A stretch of 64,000 bases of DNA from an uncultured Prevotella sp. (GCA_944319935.1 CALUFM010000002.1:1-64000); one strand, 5' to 3'; numbered from the stretch's first letter, positions 42,911-52,409 are shown. Notes: generated by a model from the sequence alone, not told the origin. Numbers and translations are program-made.

Positions 42911-44792
42911 TGCCGTCACGTATGTGTACGTGTTCTTCGCTAATCATGAACTCCAGGGCCTCTTTCATGATGTTCATGTCCAGTTTTGTCTTGGTTATTT
43001 CTGCCAGGAAATGCGGCTTGTTGTCGGCCAAGATGCTGTTTATCTCGGCTTGTGCGGCGGCGAGCAGGTCTTTGGGTGTTTCGCCTTTCTGATGCTCAAT
43101 GCAGACATCACATTGTCCGCAGTCGGTGGATGTTTCCTCTCCGAAGTATCTTAGCAGTTGCCTGCTGCGGCATACGTCGTCATTTTCGGCATAGTTGATT
43201 ATGGCGTTTACACGCTCAGTGTATTCCTGTTTGCGGTCATCGTACACTTCAGGGCTGAATATCAGGCGTTCAGCCTCTTCGCGCCTTTGGCTGTAACGTA
43301 TGTGTGGTATTTTCTTTCTGGGGATGAAATGCAGGATGCGGCGCATGCTCAGGTTTTTCAGGATGTCGTATATTTCGTTGCGGTCAATGCCCGTCTGCAT
43401 TGCTATCAGGCTCTCGTCAATGTAGCAATAGTCAGAGAACAGTCCGCCGTAGTTTCTCAAAAGAGCCGTTATCACTGCACTTTCGTGTTCGTTGAGGCTG
43501 CTGAGCCTGTATAGGTCGTCACGTCCTAAGAGCATCGTCAGTTGGGCCATGTTGTCGCGCTCGTCTTCATAATCGATGTATCCGGCACGTGAAAGAATTT
43601 TCAATGCTGAGTTTACTTGTATTGGGAAGTGGTGGAAATACATGCAGAACTTGTCCAAGTTGAATTCAAAACGGCATCCGGCACCGCTGCCCATGCCTAC
43701 CTGATAGAAGTAGGCGAGGTGTTCATACACTTTCCTTATATAGTCTTTGTCGGGGAAAGTCTCACTTATGCGGCGTTGAAGTTTGGCCTTGTCGTTGCCG
43801 TCGTATAGCAAGACGGCTCGTGACGGGAGGCCGTCGCGCCCTGCGCGTCCTGCTTCTTGGAAATAGGCTTCTGGCGAGTCGGGGCTGTCCATGTGTATCA
43901 CTTGCCTTACGTCAGCCTTGTCAATGCCCATGCCGAAGGCGTTGGTGGCCACCATTACACGTATCTTGTCCGTCTGCCAGTCGTTCTGACGTTTGCTTCT
44001 TACGGCGTCTTCAAGTCCTGCGTTGTAATAAGTCGCGCTTATTCCATGGCTTACGAGTGCTTGTGCGATTTCCTTCGTGCGCTTGCGGCTGCGTACGTAG
44101 ATTATTGCTGAACCGCTGTTTTCGTCGAGCAAGCGCACCGTCTCGTTAATCTTGTCGCTTTTTTTTGAGACTATGTAGGCAAGGTTTTTGCGCTCAAAGC
44201 TCATCTTTATGACGTTGCGCTCCTTGAAGTCAAGCTGTGTTTGTATGTCATCAACGACACGAGGGGTGGCTGTTGCCGTCAGCGCAAGTACAGGGCAGTC
44301 TGGTTTCAGCCGCCTTACATCGCTTATTTTTAGATATGACGGGCGGAAGTCATACCCCCATTGGCTTATGCAGTGGGCTTCGTCAACGGTTATGAAGCTC
44401 ACTTTCATGTGGCTGAGCTTCTTTTGGAACAGTTCGGATGACAGTCTTTCAGGTGACACGTACAGTATTTTCACGCCGCCAAAGATAGCGTTTTCAAGCG
44501 TGGTTATCACGTCGGCGTGCATCATTCCAGAGTAAATCGCCGCAGCCTTGACGCCTCTGTGGCGCAGGTTGTCAACCTGGTCTTTCATCAATGCTATGAG
44601 TGGAGTTATCACAAGGCAAACTCCATGCATGGACAATGCCGGCACTTGGAATGTGACAGACTTTCCTCCGCCCGTAGGCATCAAGCCGAGCGTGTCGCGT
44701 CCGGCGCAGATGCTTTCGATGATTTCTCGTTGTATGCCGCGAAAGTCATCGTATCCCCAGTAGTCGTGTAATATTTGTTGGAATTTGTCCAT
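42894..44792 (-). CDS. recQ: ATP-dependent DNA helicase RecQ
   Basis: A 3'-5' helicase for recombination and fork repair. 632 residues: GTGGGKS-type Walker A (MPTGGGKSVTFQ), DEAH box (VDEAHCISQWGYDFR), helicase C domain, and a RecQ-Ct zinc site with the cysteines of CRSRQLLRYFGEETSTDCGQCDVC. The C-terminal HRDC domain of E. coli RecQ is not evident; a short winged-helix-like tail (AEITKTKLDMNIMKEALEFM) takes its place. The ATG at 44792 is chosen over one 28 codons upstream because family members start at MDKFQQILHDYWGY. Confidence 0.94.
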   Translation of the reverse strand: MDKFQQILHDYWGYDDFRGIQREIIESICAGRDTLGLMPTGGGKSVTFQVPALSMHGVCLVITPLIALMKDQVDNLRHRGVKAAAIYSGMMHADVITTLENAIFGGVKILYVSPERLSSELFQKKLSHMKVSFITVDEAHCISQWGYDFRPSYLKISDVRRLKPDCPVLALTATATPRVVDDIQTQLDFKERNVIKMSFERKNLAYIVSKKSDKINETVRLLDENSGSAIIYVRSRKRTKEIAQALVSHGISATYYNAGLEDAVRSKRQNDWQTDKIRVMVATNAFGMGIDKADVRQVIHMDSPDSPEAYFQEAGRAGRDGLPSRAVLLYDGNDKAKLQRRISETFPDKDYIRKVYEHLAYFYQVGMGSGAGCRFEFNLDKFCMYFHHFPIQVNSALKILSRAGYIDYEDERDNMAQLTMLLGRDDLYRLSSLNEHESAVITALLRNYGGLFSDYCYIDESLIAMQTGIDRNEIYDILKNLSMRRILHFIPRKKIPHIRYSQRREEAERLIFSPEVYDDRKQEYTERVNAIINYAENDDVCRSRQLLRYFGEETSTDCGQCDVCIEHQKGETPKDLLAAAQAEINSILADNKPHFLAEITKTKLDMNIMKEALEFMISEEHVHIRDGKIIKG

Positions 44793-44814
44793 GTGGTAAA
44801 AAATGAAGAAAAAA

Positions 44815-44879
44815 GGGCTGGATTTTAAGAAATACGCCTTTTGGATGAAATCAAATGCGGTTTTCTTAAAATTCAACCC
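44815..44879. repeat. Gene-end inverted repeat after recJ
   Basis: GGGCTGGATTTTAAGAAA (44815-44832) pairs with TTTCTTAAAATTCAACCC (44862-44879), two mismatches. It begins 11 bases past the recJ stop in the minus direction, between recJ and recQ. Confidence 0.7.
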
Positions 44880-44890
44880 TTGCCCATTGG

Positions 44891-46612
44891 TTACTCTTCA
44901 GACGGTCTGATATCTTCTATTTGCAGTTGTATTCCGTTGTGTTTGAACACGTTGTCCTCTATTGTATACGCAATGTCGAAACTTCGTTTTGACTTGATGT
45001 AACGGGCGGAACCGCTTTGTCCGAAAGCAATCCCATTCATTACGTTGTTTGATTTTGAGTCGACCAATTCAAGTTTGATGTGTTCTTGTTCCCTGCCTAC
45101 CACCTTGCTTGTGCCAAAATCGTAAACGTCAGTTGTGCAGAACAGCGGTTTTGGATTCATCGGGCCGAACGGGCCGAGCTTCTTTATGTCGGTATGTAGC
45201 TTCTTTGTTATGTCCTTGAAGTCAATCATCGCGTCGATGTCAAGCATTGCTTCTGTTTGTTCAGGGAGTATGTGTTCGTCTACATATTTCTGGAAACGCT
45301 TGCGAAACTCAGGTACGTCTTTCCATTTCAATGTCAGTCCGGCGGCGTATGTGTGTCCACCGAAGTTTGTAAGCATGTCACGGCAACTCTTGATTGCCGA
45401 GTACACGTCAAAGCCGGTGACGCTGCGCGCAGAACCAGTTGCAAGGTCGTTTTCCCTTGTCAACACGATGGTTGGGCGGCTGTAAATCTCCGTCAGGCGT
45501 GAAGCCACTATGCCAATCACACCCTTTTTCCAGTTCTCGTCATACAAGACAATGCTTGAATGACGCTTCTGGCTTTCGATGCGGGAGATAATCTGGTTGG
45601 CCTCTTCGGTCATCTGCTTGTCAATGTCCTTGCGCTGTTCGTTGTATTCATTGATGTGTTTTGCGGCTTTTAGCGCGTGGCTGAAGTCTTTTTCGACAAG
45701 AAGGTCAACGCTCTCGCGCCCGTTTTCCATCCTGCCTGACGCATTTATGCGCGGCCCTATCTTGAAAACGATGTCGCTCATGGTTATGTTCCTGCCGTTA
45801 AGTCCGCAGATGTCGATGATTGCTTTCAGCCCGATGCTTGGGTTTTGGTTCAGTTGTTTCAGTCCGTGATATGCCAATATGCGGTTCTCATCGACAACGG
45901 GAACGATGTCGGCGGCTATGCTTACGGCGCAAAAGTCAAGCAACGGTATAAGCCGTGAGAACGGTATGCCGTTGTTTTTGGCGAACGCCTGCATGAACTT
46001 AAACCCTACGCCGCAGCCGCATAAGTGTTTGAACGGGTAGGGGTCGTCTTCCCGCTTGGGGTTGAGTGTCGCTACTGCGGGCGGCAGTTCCTCATCAGGT
46101 ACGTGGTGGTCGCAGATAATGAAGTCGATGCCAAGGCTCTTGGCATATGTGATTTCCTTGATTGCCTTAATCCCGCAATCAAGTATGATTATGAGTTTAA
46201 CGCCTGTTTGTTTGGCATATTCTATACCTTTGTCGCTTACTCCATATCCTTCGTCGTAGCGGTCGGGTATGTAGTAATCGATGTTTGAATAGAATTGCTG
46301 CAGGAATTTGTACACCAACGCCACCGCTGTACATCCGTCTACGTCATAGTCGCCGTACACCAGGATGCGTTCTTTCCGGCCCATGGCGTCATTAAGCCTG
46401 TCCACGGCCAAATCCATGTCCTTCATAAGGAACGGGTTTATTAGGTCGTTCAGTTGTGGACGGAAGAATCTTTTAGCCGCGGATTCAGTGGTTATGCCCC
46501 TGCGTATCAGTATTTCAGAGATAACGGGGCTTACGCCTATCTTTGCGCCAAGCTCTTCAGCCTCCTTTATTTGTCCTGATGTCGGTTGCTCGTAATTCCA
46601 TTTGAAGTGCAT
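44891..46612 (-). CDS. recJ: Single-stranded-DNA exonuclease RecJ
   Basis: 5'-3' exonuclease for single-stranded DNA. 573 residues: DHH domain with YGDYDVDGCTAVALVYKF (about 83-100) and DHHVPDEELPP (about 168-178); DHHA1 domain with GGHTYAAGLTL (about 420-430); C-terminal OB-like domain. All metal-site aspartates and histidines visible. Next to recQ in the same direction, a sensible pairing since RecQ unwinds DNA for RecJ, although a hairpin separates the genes. Confidence 0.95.
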   Translation of the reverse strand: MHFKWNYEQPTSGQIKEAEELGAKIGVSPVISEILIRRGITTESAAKRFFRPQLNDLINPFLMKDMDLAVDRLNDAMGRKERILVYGDYDVDGCTAVALVYKFLQQFYSNIDYYIPDRYDEGYGVSDKGIEYAKQTGVKLIIILDCGIKAIKEITYAKSLGIDFIICDHHVPDEELPPAVATLNPKREDDPYPFKHLCGCGVGFKFMQAFAKNNGIPFSRLIPLLDFCAVSIAADIVPVVDENRILAYHGLKQLNQNPSIGLKAIIDICGLNGRNITMSDIVFKIGPRINASGRMENGRESVDLLVEKDFSHALKAAKHINEYNEQRKDIDKQMTEEANQIISRIESQKRHSSIVLYDENWKKGVIGIVASRLTEIYSRPTIVLTRENDLATGSARSVTGFDVYSAIKSCRDMLTNFGGHTYAAGLTLKWKDVPEFRKRFQKYVDEHILPEQTEAMLDIDAMIDFKDITKKLHTDIKKLGPFGPMNPKPLFCTTDVYDFGTSKVVGREQEHIKLELVDSKSNNVMNGIAFGQSGSARYIKSKRSFDIAYTIEDNVFKHNGIQLQIEDIRPSEE

Positions 46613-46735
46613 TATTTCGTTTTTTGTTTTTTCTGTATGTATGTTTACGCATTGCGTAAAGAGCGTGTAAAGTTACAAAGAAAAAACAAGAAAACGGTGA
46701 TTTGGCGCGGAAATTTTTGATAATAAGAAATTATG

Positions 46736-46831
46736 AAAGCAAGAGAACTTACAGAAGTCAAAGTCAAGTGCCTTTTTGTTATGCTGTTTGGCAGCGGCGT
46801 TGACTTGGGCTTCTGTAAGTTCTCTTGCTTT
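46736..46831. repeat. 32-bp inverted repeat after the C1 peptidase gene
   Basis: Arms 46736-46767 and 46800-46831 match except at three positions (core AAAGCAAGAGAACTTACAGA). It begins 17 bases past the peptidase stop in the minus direction. A strong terminator-like hairpin. Confidence 0.85.
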
Positions 46832-46847
46832 TATTATGCCCTAAGAA

Positions 46848-48050
46848 TTAGATTCCAAGTTTCTTGCGGATGTCCTTGGGTATGGCGTTCTTGTTTACCA
46901 TGAAGTTCATTGTCTTGTAGGCTACATAGTTCTTGCTCATGTACCAAGTTCCTTTGTAGTCGCCGTATTCGCCCCATGAGTTCTTAACCATGTAGAACTG
47001 GTTGCCGTTCTTGTCTTTTGCGATACCGTAAAGGTGCATACCGTGGTCGTCGGTGGTCTCCCAGTTGTCGAAGGCTTCCTGCCTCATCTCTTGCGTAGGA
47101 ACGATTTCAGGAGCGTCAACGCCGAGAGAGTCGAGCTTGCCCCTCTTTTCAGTGGCTGACAATTTGAACCACTTGTCAGCATCGGTTCCGGCCATGCTGC
47201 GTGCCTTTTTCACGTCGTAAGCCATGCCGAGGCCAGTGCGTGTGAAGCCGTCTTCGGTCACGTCACCGCCCCAAGCGATAGTGTAGCCTTCGTTGATGGC
47301 GTTGTCGATTATGCGCATCATCTCGTCCATGGGCAGGTTGTATGATGGAGCCCAACGCCAGTTGTCCTGCACTTCGATGGCGAACGGTTTGTAGAACGGA
47401 TGATGTGAGAAGCTTGTTATCGACACGTAGTCGTCAAGGTTGATGCCAAGGCTCTCGGCAAATGATTTCGGAGTGTATTCCTTGCCCTCGTAAGTGAACT
47501 TTTCAGGGCATTCGCCAAGGTATGCGTCAAGTATGCCTTGCAGACCCTTGCGCCACTGCTGTGATATTTTCTTTGCTTTGCTTCTTGCAATAGAGTATAC
47601 GTAAGGCTCCATTACGCCGAAGAACTCGTCAAACACTGCGAGTGAGTCGCCTGTGAGTGTGCCGGGAGCGGGCATTGCCTCTTCGGGGCATATACCGTGT
47701 TTCTTCATTATCGTTACAACGTCAGAGAAGCTGCCGCCTTGTGAGAACTGGCTGTCGCCGTGCATTCTTACGGTCACGATGGCGCGGTCCATGTAGTCCT
47801 TGTTGGCGATGAACATTTCGCAAAGGTTGTAAGTCTTGCCTGTGGCCTTGAGTATTTCGCTCTCAAGGAAGCTCAGCGTAGAGTAAGCCCAGCAGGTGCC
47901 GCTGCGGTTCTGGTCCTTAATGCTTGTGATGGGGTTTGCCTTTACCGTTGTGAATACGGCCTTGGTCTCTTTCGCAGTCTCCTTGTTGCCCTGCGCGTTT
48001 GCGCCGGCCGCGATGCAGGCCAGCAAGCAAAGTGTAAGTAATTTTTTCAT
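46848..48050 (-). CDS. C1-family cysteine peptidase (aminopeptidase C-like)
   Basis: 400 residues; homologous to bleomycin hydrolase/PepC. Unlike cytoplasmic PepC it has a signal peptide (MKKLLTLCLLACIAAGANAQ), so it acts in the periplasm or outside. Catalytic cysteine C53 in DQNRSGTCWAYSTLSF; histidine in DDHGMHLYGIAKD; asparagine in VKNSWGEYG. Transcribed together with the aminopeptidase P gene 20 bases upstream, giving a peptide-degradation pair. Confidence 0.92.
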   Translation of the reverse strand: MKKLLTLCLLACIAAGANAQGNKETAKETKAVFTTVKANPITSIKDQNRSGTCWAYSTLSFLESEILKATGKTYNLCEMFIANKDYMDRAIVTVRMHGDSQFSQGGSFSDVVTIMKKHGICPEEAMPAPGTLTGDSLAVFDEFFGVMEPYVYSIARSKAKKISQQWRKGLQGILDAYLGECPEKFTYEGKEYTPKSFAESLGINLDDYVSITSFSHHPFYKPFAIEVQDNWRWAPSYNLPMDEMMRIIDNAINEGYTIAWGGDVTEDGFTRTGLGMAYDVKKARSMAGTDADKWFKLSATEKRGKLDSLGVDAPEIVPTQEMRQEAFDNWETTDDHGMHLYGIAKDKNGNQFYMVKNSWGEYGDYKGTWYMSKNYVAYKTMNFMVNKNAIPKDIRKKLGI

Positions 48051-48070
48051 TTCTCTTTTTTATTGGTTGT

Positions 48071-49468
48071 TTAATTGTTAGCCATAAATTCTTCTACGTC
48101 TTTCGGGTGGTACGGTATGCGTTCTTTACCGAGGAACCGGCATCCGTCAGCGGTTATCAGCAAGTCGTCTTCTATGCGTATGCCGCCGAAGTCTTTATAT
48201 GTCTCAAGCTTGTCGTAATTGATGAAATCTTTGTGCAGCCCCTGTGCTTTCCAGTCGTCGATAAGCGCGGGTATGAAGTAAATTCCAGGTTCGTCGGTAA
48301 CGACAAAGCCTTCTTCCAAGCGGCGTCCCATGCGCAGGGCGTTTGTGCCGAACTGTGTTGAGGGGCGTGTCTCCTCGTCGAAGCCTACGTAAACCTGCCC
48401 GAGTCCTTCCATGTCGTGAACGTCCATGCCCATCATGTGGCCTAATCCGTGGGGCAGGAACATCGCATGCGCCCCGGCGTTTACGGCTTCGTCAGTGTCG
48501 CCTTTCATCAAGCCGAGTTCTTTCAGCCTGTCGGTCATCAGTCGGCATACGGCCAAGTGTACGTCTTTGTATTTCACTCCCGGTTTGGCCACTTCCAGTA
48601 CGTAGTCGTGGCAAGCCTCCACGATTTGGTATATTTCCAACTGCCGCTGCGTGAACTTGCCGTTCACGGGGTATGTGCGCGTGTTGTCAGAGCAGTAGTT
48701 GTTGCGGTTTTCCGCTCCGGCGTCGCACAATGCGAGTCGTCCGCTTTCAAGCTTGTTCCAAGAAGGCGTGCCGTGCATGATTTCGCCATGTTGTGTGAAG
48801 ATTGTGGCGAAGCTTACCATCGCCCCGTAAGAGTTGGCCACGCCGTTCACCTGTCCGCCTATGTATTTCTCTGTCAGTCCAGGCTTTGTCAGCCTCATGG
48901 CCGTGGTGTGCATCTTGTAGCCTATCGAGCATGCGTCCTCTATCTCGTCGATTTCCTGCTGTTCCTTGGTTGAGCGCATCTTTACAACGGCGTTGATAAG
49001 CTCCATCGACGCCGCTTCTTTCTGCTTGTCGGGGTGTATGCCGAGCAGGTCGTGTATCTGTATCTTCGTGTCATGCCTGTATGGCGGCAAGAAATGGATT
49101 TTCCTGTTGCGCTTCAACGCATCGCCGCATATGACGCCGAGCTGTTTCATCGGGGCTGATGCTCCCACTCCTGCGCATGCCGCCATGTCACTTACGCTGT
49201 CAACCGAACCGAACCACACGATGTCTTCGATGTCGATGTCGTCGCCTACAAGGGTTTCCTTGTCTTCATCGATGTCGATTACGCCTACAAGCCCGTCGCG
49301 GTTAAGCCCGAAGTAGTAAAGGAAAGACGAATCTTGCCTGAACGGGTAGTAGCCGTTTGAGGGATAGTTTACAGGCGACTCGTTGTTGCCGAACAGTATG
49401 ATTACACCGTTCTTTACGAGCTTCTTCAGCTCGGCGCGCCTTTTTACGTAAGTTTCTTTACTGAACAT
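48071..49468 (-). CDS. Xaa-Pro aminopeptidase (aminopeptidase P, M24B)
   Basis: 465 residues. Removes N-terminal residues preceding proline. The creatinase-like N-domain (1-170) is followed by the pita-bread domain with the metal ligands: DAGAENRNNYCSDNTRTY, LPHGLGHMMGMDVHD, TDEPGIYF and IRIEDDLLIT. No signal peptide. First of two codirectional peptidase genes; its promoter lies in a duplicated intergenic repeat. Confidence 0.95.
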   Translation of the reverse strand: MFSKETYVKRRAELKKLVKNGVIILFGNNESPVNYPSNGYYPFRQDSSFLYYFGLNRDGLVGVIDIDEDKETLVGDDIDIEDIVWFGSVDSVSDMAACAGVGASAPMKQLGVICGDALKRNRKIHFLPPYRHDTKIQIHDLLGIHPDKQKEAASMELINAVVKMRSTKEQQEIDEIEDACSIGYKMHTTAMRLTKPGLTEKYIGGQVNGVANSYGAMVSFATIFTQHGEIMHGTPSWNKLESGRLALCDAGAENRNNYCSDNTRTYPVNGKFTQRQLEIYQIVEACHDYVLEVAKPGVKYKDVHLAVCRLMTDRLKELGLMKGDTDEAVNAGAHAMFLPHGLGHMMGMDVHDMEGLGQVYVGFDEETRPSTQFGTNALRMGRRLEEGFVVTDEPGIYFIPALIDDWKAQGLHKDFINYDKLETYKDFGGIRIEDDLLITADGCRFLGKERIPYHPKDVEEFMANN

Positions 49469-49583
49469 AAGGTTTACAATTTAAATGTTTTTCAGATTGC
49501 TGCCATTCCTTGTTTATCAGGCAGTAGCCATGACGAAAGCTGCTTTTTTGTGGACGGAATGCGGGCAATCCGGTGTTTTAGGT

Positions 49584-49616
49584 GCAAAGATAGTGCAAGT
49601 CGAGCGAAATGCAAAA
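49584..49616 (-). promoter_or_regulatory. Promoter of the aminopeptidase P gene
   Basis: On the minus strand TTTTG (49612-49616), 19 bases, TATCTTTGC (49584-49592). It lies in the left copy of the 64-bp direct repeat. Confidence 0.75.
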
Positions 49617-49737
49617 TAAAAAGGCATGAAATGTGTTTTTATTTTCATTTCCGAGGCGCAGCCTATTTTCTGTAAAGATAGTGCAAGTCGAGCGAAATGC
49701 AAAATAAAAAGGCATGAAATGTGTTTTTATTTTCATT
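49586..49737. repeat. 64-bp perfect direct repeat, 88-bp period
   Basis: Copies 49586-49649 and 49674-49737 are identical over 64 bp (starting AAAGATAGTGCAAGTCGAGC). Each carries a -33 TTTTG and a -7 position 19 bases apart on the minus strand; copy 2 has TATCTTTAC instead of TATCTTTGC (49672-49680). Part of a 331-bp gap between divergent genes that holds nothing else except TATCTTTGC on the plus strand (49769-49777). Confidence 0.9.
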
Positions 49738-49768
49738 CCCGGTTAATTCAAAGTTGTGATTTAATCGC

Positions 49769-49777
49769 TATCTTTGC
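49769..49777 (+). promoter_or_regulatory. -7 box of the patatin gene
   Basis: TATCTTTGC, 22 bases upstream of the ATG at 49800, with no well-placed -33 element. Confidence 0.45.
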
Positions 49778-49799
49778 ATTGTAAACAGGATGTGTAGTC

Positions 49800-50642
49800 A
49801 TGCGTTTGGATAGGAATACGGGGCTTGTGCTTGAGGGCGGCGGCATGCGTGGAGTGTTCACGTGTGGCGTTTTAGACGCCTTCATGAAGAACGGACTGTA
49901 TTTTAATTATGTGGTGGCCGTGTCGGCCGGGGCGTGCAACGGCCTGTCGTACATGAGCCGTCAGATACGCCGCGCGCGTATCTCAAACATAGATTTTCTT
50001 GCGCGTTACAAGTACATAGGCCTGAGGCATCTTGTCACGCAAGGGTGCATTTTCGACCAGAAGTTGCTGTACGATGATTTTCCCAACACGCTGTTGCCGT
50101 TTGACTTCGATGCTTTTTTCAGCAGCGACGGCGTGTTTGAGATGGTCACTACCAACTGTCTTACGGGGCGGGCGTGCTATTTGACGGAAAAGCATGACCG
50201 CCAACGCCTGTTGGACATTGCGCGCGCAAGCAGCAGTTTGCCGTATGTCAGCAAGATTGTGGAGGTTGACGGTGTGCCGATGCTCGACGGCGGCATAGTT
50301 GACAGCATACCCGTGGCTCGCTCGATGGAGCTTGGCCATGGCAAGAACGTTGTCGTGCTGACACGCAACTACGGTTTCAGGACACATGCAAAGGACCGTA
50401 AGATACCACATTTTATATATAAACACTACCCTCGTCTGCGTGTGGCGTTGAGCCGTAGGCGTGAGGCTTATAACCGCCAGCTTGATTTTGTCGAGGAGCT
50501 TGAGCGTTCGGGAAGCGTTGTTTGCATACGCCCGGAGCGGCCGGTCGAGGTGGGGCGCATGGAGAAAGACGTCTCAAAGTTGGAGGCTCTTTATGAAGAG
50601 GGCGTGGCTCTTGGCGACAAGTTCTGCAAGGACTGTTTCTGA
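49800..50642 (+). CDS. Patatin-like phospholipase
   Basis: 280 residues. Oxyanion loop GGGMRG (14-19); nucleophile S42 in AVSAGA, in place of the usual GxSxG; catalytic aspartate in LDGGIVDSIP (about 163). These match bacterial patatins of the RssA/YjjU kind, cytoplasmic or membrane-associated lipid hydrolases. The C-terminus is basic. Converges on trmD across a strong terminator. Confidence 0.9.
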   Translation: MRLDRNTGLVLEGGGMRGVFTCGVLDAFMKNGLYFNYVVAVSAGACNGLSYMSRQIRRARISNIDFLARYKYIGLRHLVTQGCIFDQKLLYDDFPNTLLPFDFDAFFSSDGVFEMVTTNCLTGRACYLTEKHDRQRLLDIARASSSLPYVSKIVEVDGVPMLDGGIVDSIPVARSMELGHGKNVVVLTRNYGFRTHAKDRKIPHFIYKHYPRLRVALSRRREAYNRQLDFVEELERSGSVVCIRPERPVEVGRMEKDVSKLEALYEEGVALGDKFCKDCF

Positions 50643-50673
50643 CGGTGCAAAGCATTGTGTGCCAACGTGTTGC

Positions 50674-50710
50674 AAAACGTGGCCTTTCATGTCGTGAAAG
50701 GCCACGTTTT
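50674..50710. terminator. Hairpin terminator carrying the dispersed-repeat core
   Basis: Perfect 16-bp stem: AAAACGTGGCCTTTCA (50674-50689), 5-base loop, TGAAAGGCCACGTTTT (50695-50710). It contains GTGGCCTTTCA, the core of the dispersed family, in both orientations. Lies between convergent patatin and trmD genes. Confidence 0.85.
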
Positions 50711-50902
50711 ACGATGCTTTTTGCGGCCGGTTATGGCGTGGTTTGCCGTCTATTGTGAAGCCGTTGGCTCGCCATGGCCTTTAAGCCTGTTCCTGTCTTG
50801 ACGTTTTGGGGTGAAAAGCGGCGCGCCCGATGAAACTAAATCAAGTTCCATCGGGCGCGTATCCGTTAGGCTTCTGCCTTGCTTCCTGTCTGCCAGCCAT
50901 GC

Positions 50903-51589
50903 CTACTTGCCTTGCTTGTCGAGCAAGTCCGGGCGCAGCCGCTTGGTGCGCTCGAAGCTTTGCTCTATCTCCCAGTCCTTTATCTTGGCCTCGTTGCCGC
51001 TGAGCAGGATGTCGGGCACCTTCCATCCCTTGTAGTCCGCCGGGCGCGTGTAAATCGGGGCGGACAGCATATCGTCCTGGAAACAGTCTGACAGCGCGCT
51101 TTGGTCGTCGCTTATCACTCCTGGCACAAGCCTTACTATGGCGTCGGCCATGACTGCGGCGGCCAGTTCGCCACCAGTCAGGACATAGTCGCCGATGCTG
51201 ATTTCGCGCGTTATGAGATGGTCGCGCACGCGCTGGTCAATGCCCTTGTAGTGGCCGCATAATATAATAAGGTTGCCTTTCATCGACAGTTCGTTGGCCA
51301 AGTGCTGGTCGAACTGCTCTCCGTCGGGCGACGTGAAGATTACTTCGTCATAGTCTCTTTCGGCTTTCAGGGCTGATATGGCGCGGTCGATGGGCTCGCA
51401 CTGCATCACCATGCCGGCAAAGCCGCCGTATGGATAGTCGTCAACGCGCCGCCACTTGTCAGTGGAATAGTCGCGCAGGTTGTGCAAGTGGATTTCCGCC
51501 AGGCCTTTCTTTTGGGCGCGCGCAAGTATGGATTCATGCACGAAGCCTTCAATCATTTCAGGCAATACGGTGATTATGTCAATCCTCAT
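50903..51589 (-). CDS. trmD: tRNA (guanine-N1)-methyltransferase
   Basis: Methylates G37 of tRNAs read by CNN codons, preventing frameshifts. 228 residues. [20 protein letters not shown] start, [14 protein letters not shown] and the knot region [16 protein letters not shown] are family signatures. Not in the rpsP-rimM-trmD-rplS order of Proteobacteria; isolated here, 132 bases downstream of the HIT gene. Confidence 0.97.
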   Translation of the reverse strand: MRIDIITVLPEMIEGFVHESILARAQKKGLAEIHLHNLRDYSTDKWRRVDDYPYGGFAGMVMQCEPIDRAISALKAERDYDEVIFTSPDGEQFDQHLANELSMKGNLIILCGHYKGIDQRVRDHLITREISIGDYVLTGGELAAAVMADAIVRLVPGVISDDQSALSDCFQDDMLSAPIYTRPADYKGWKVPDILLSGNEAKIKDWEIEQSFERTKRLRPDLLDKQGK

Positions 51590-51619
51590 TTGGGAAAAGT
51601 GGTTAAGGTAGTTATGGGT

Positions 51620-51712
51620 AGTTAAAGTAGTTGAAGGCGTCGGCTTTTCTTCTGTAAATAAAAAGCGGTCAGCCGCTGCCGGCGTCAGGTCGTGCCTCCA
51701 ACTACTTTAACT
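51620..51712. repeat. Gene-end inverted repeat after the HIT gene
   Basis: AGTTAAAGTAGTTG (51620-51633) pairs exactly with CAACTACTTTAACT (51699-51712). The left side repeats the word GTAGTTA three times. It begins 9 bases past the HIT stop (minus direction). Confidence 0.7.
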
Positions 51713-51721
51713 TCCGAAAAA

Positions 51722-52147
51722 TTACAGTTCCTTTTTCAGTTTTTCTGCCATTTCTGCGTATTCTTCGTCCGTGAGATACACTTCTTGCGGGTTCATGCGG
51801 AACACTCCGCCAAAGTCAGGGCCGCCCTCGTATTTAGGCACGAGGTGGAAGTGCAGGTGCGACAGCGTGTCAGAATACGCCCCGTAGTTTATTTTTGCCG
51901 GGTTGAACACTTTCTGCATTGCCCGTGTAACCTTGGCCACGTCGGCCATGAAGGCGTTGCGCTCGTCGTCGTCCAGCAGGTTGAGGTCGTCAACATGGCC
52001 GTTGTAGGCCACGAGGCAACGGCCGTGGTAAGTTTGTTCCTTGAATATGAACAGGCGTGAAACACTGAGTTTTGCAACTTCAATCATCAAGTTGTGCTGC
52101 GTCTCGTTGTTCTGGCAATAGAGACAGTCTTTAGGGTCGCTTTTCAT
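51722..52147 (-). CDS. HIT-family nucleotide hydrolase
   Basis: 141 residues. Histidine-triad motif HLHFHLVP near residue 105 and an N-terminal cysteine pair (CLYC, residues 8 and 11) that may bind zinc. The family hydrolyses nucleoside phosphoramidates or dinucleotides. Probably transcribed from a TAATTTTGC -7 box at 52190-52198 (minus strand). Precise substrate unknown. Confidence 0.9.
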   Translation of the reverse strand: MKSDPKDCLYCQNNETQHNLMIEVAKLSVSRLFIFKEQTYHGRCLVAYNGHVDDLNLLDDDERNAFMADVAKVTRAMQKVFNPAKINYGAYSDTLSHLHFHLVPKYEGGPDFGGVFRMNPQEVYLTDEEYAEMAEKLKKEL

Positions 52148-52324
52148 TTTCGTTTGTTTTTATGGTTATGCGGATTATGTCCGTTCACTGCAAAATTACG
52201 CAAAAAATCCGACATCTGCCGCTTTTGGCCTGACAAATCGCCGTTTATGGGCGTTTATGTAAAAAACATGGGCGTGATAATTAATTTTTATTGTCGTTTT
52301 GTTAGGTTGTTGCGGTTTATTTGT

Positions 52325-52333
52325 TATCTTTGT
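52325..52333 (+). promoter_or_regulatory. -7 box of the lplA/glycine cleavage operon
   Basis: TATCTTTGT, last base off consensus; TTTTG lies 23 bases upstream, slightly too far. Leader of about 70 bases. No glycine riboswitch pattern was seen. Confidence 0.4.
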
Positions 52334-52409
52334 ACGGGATAAAATGCCGTGGCCGGTGACAAGCGTTAACCTTTTGACACATAGCCTCGGCGTTTAGCGG
52401 AAAAACTGA

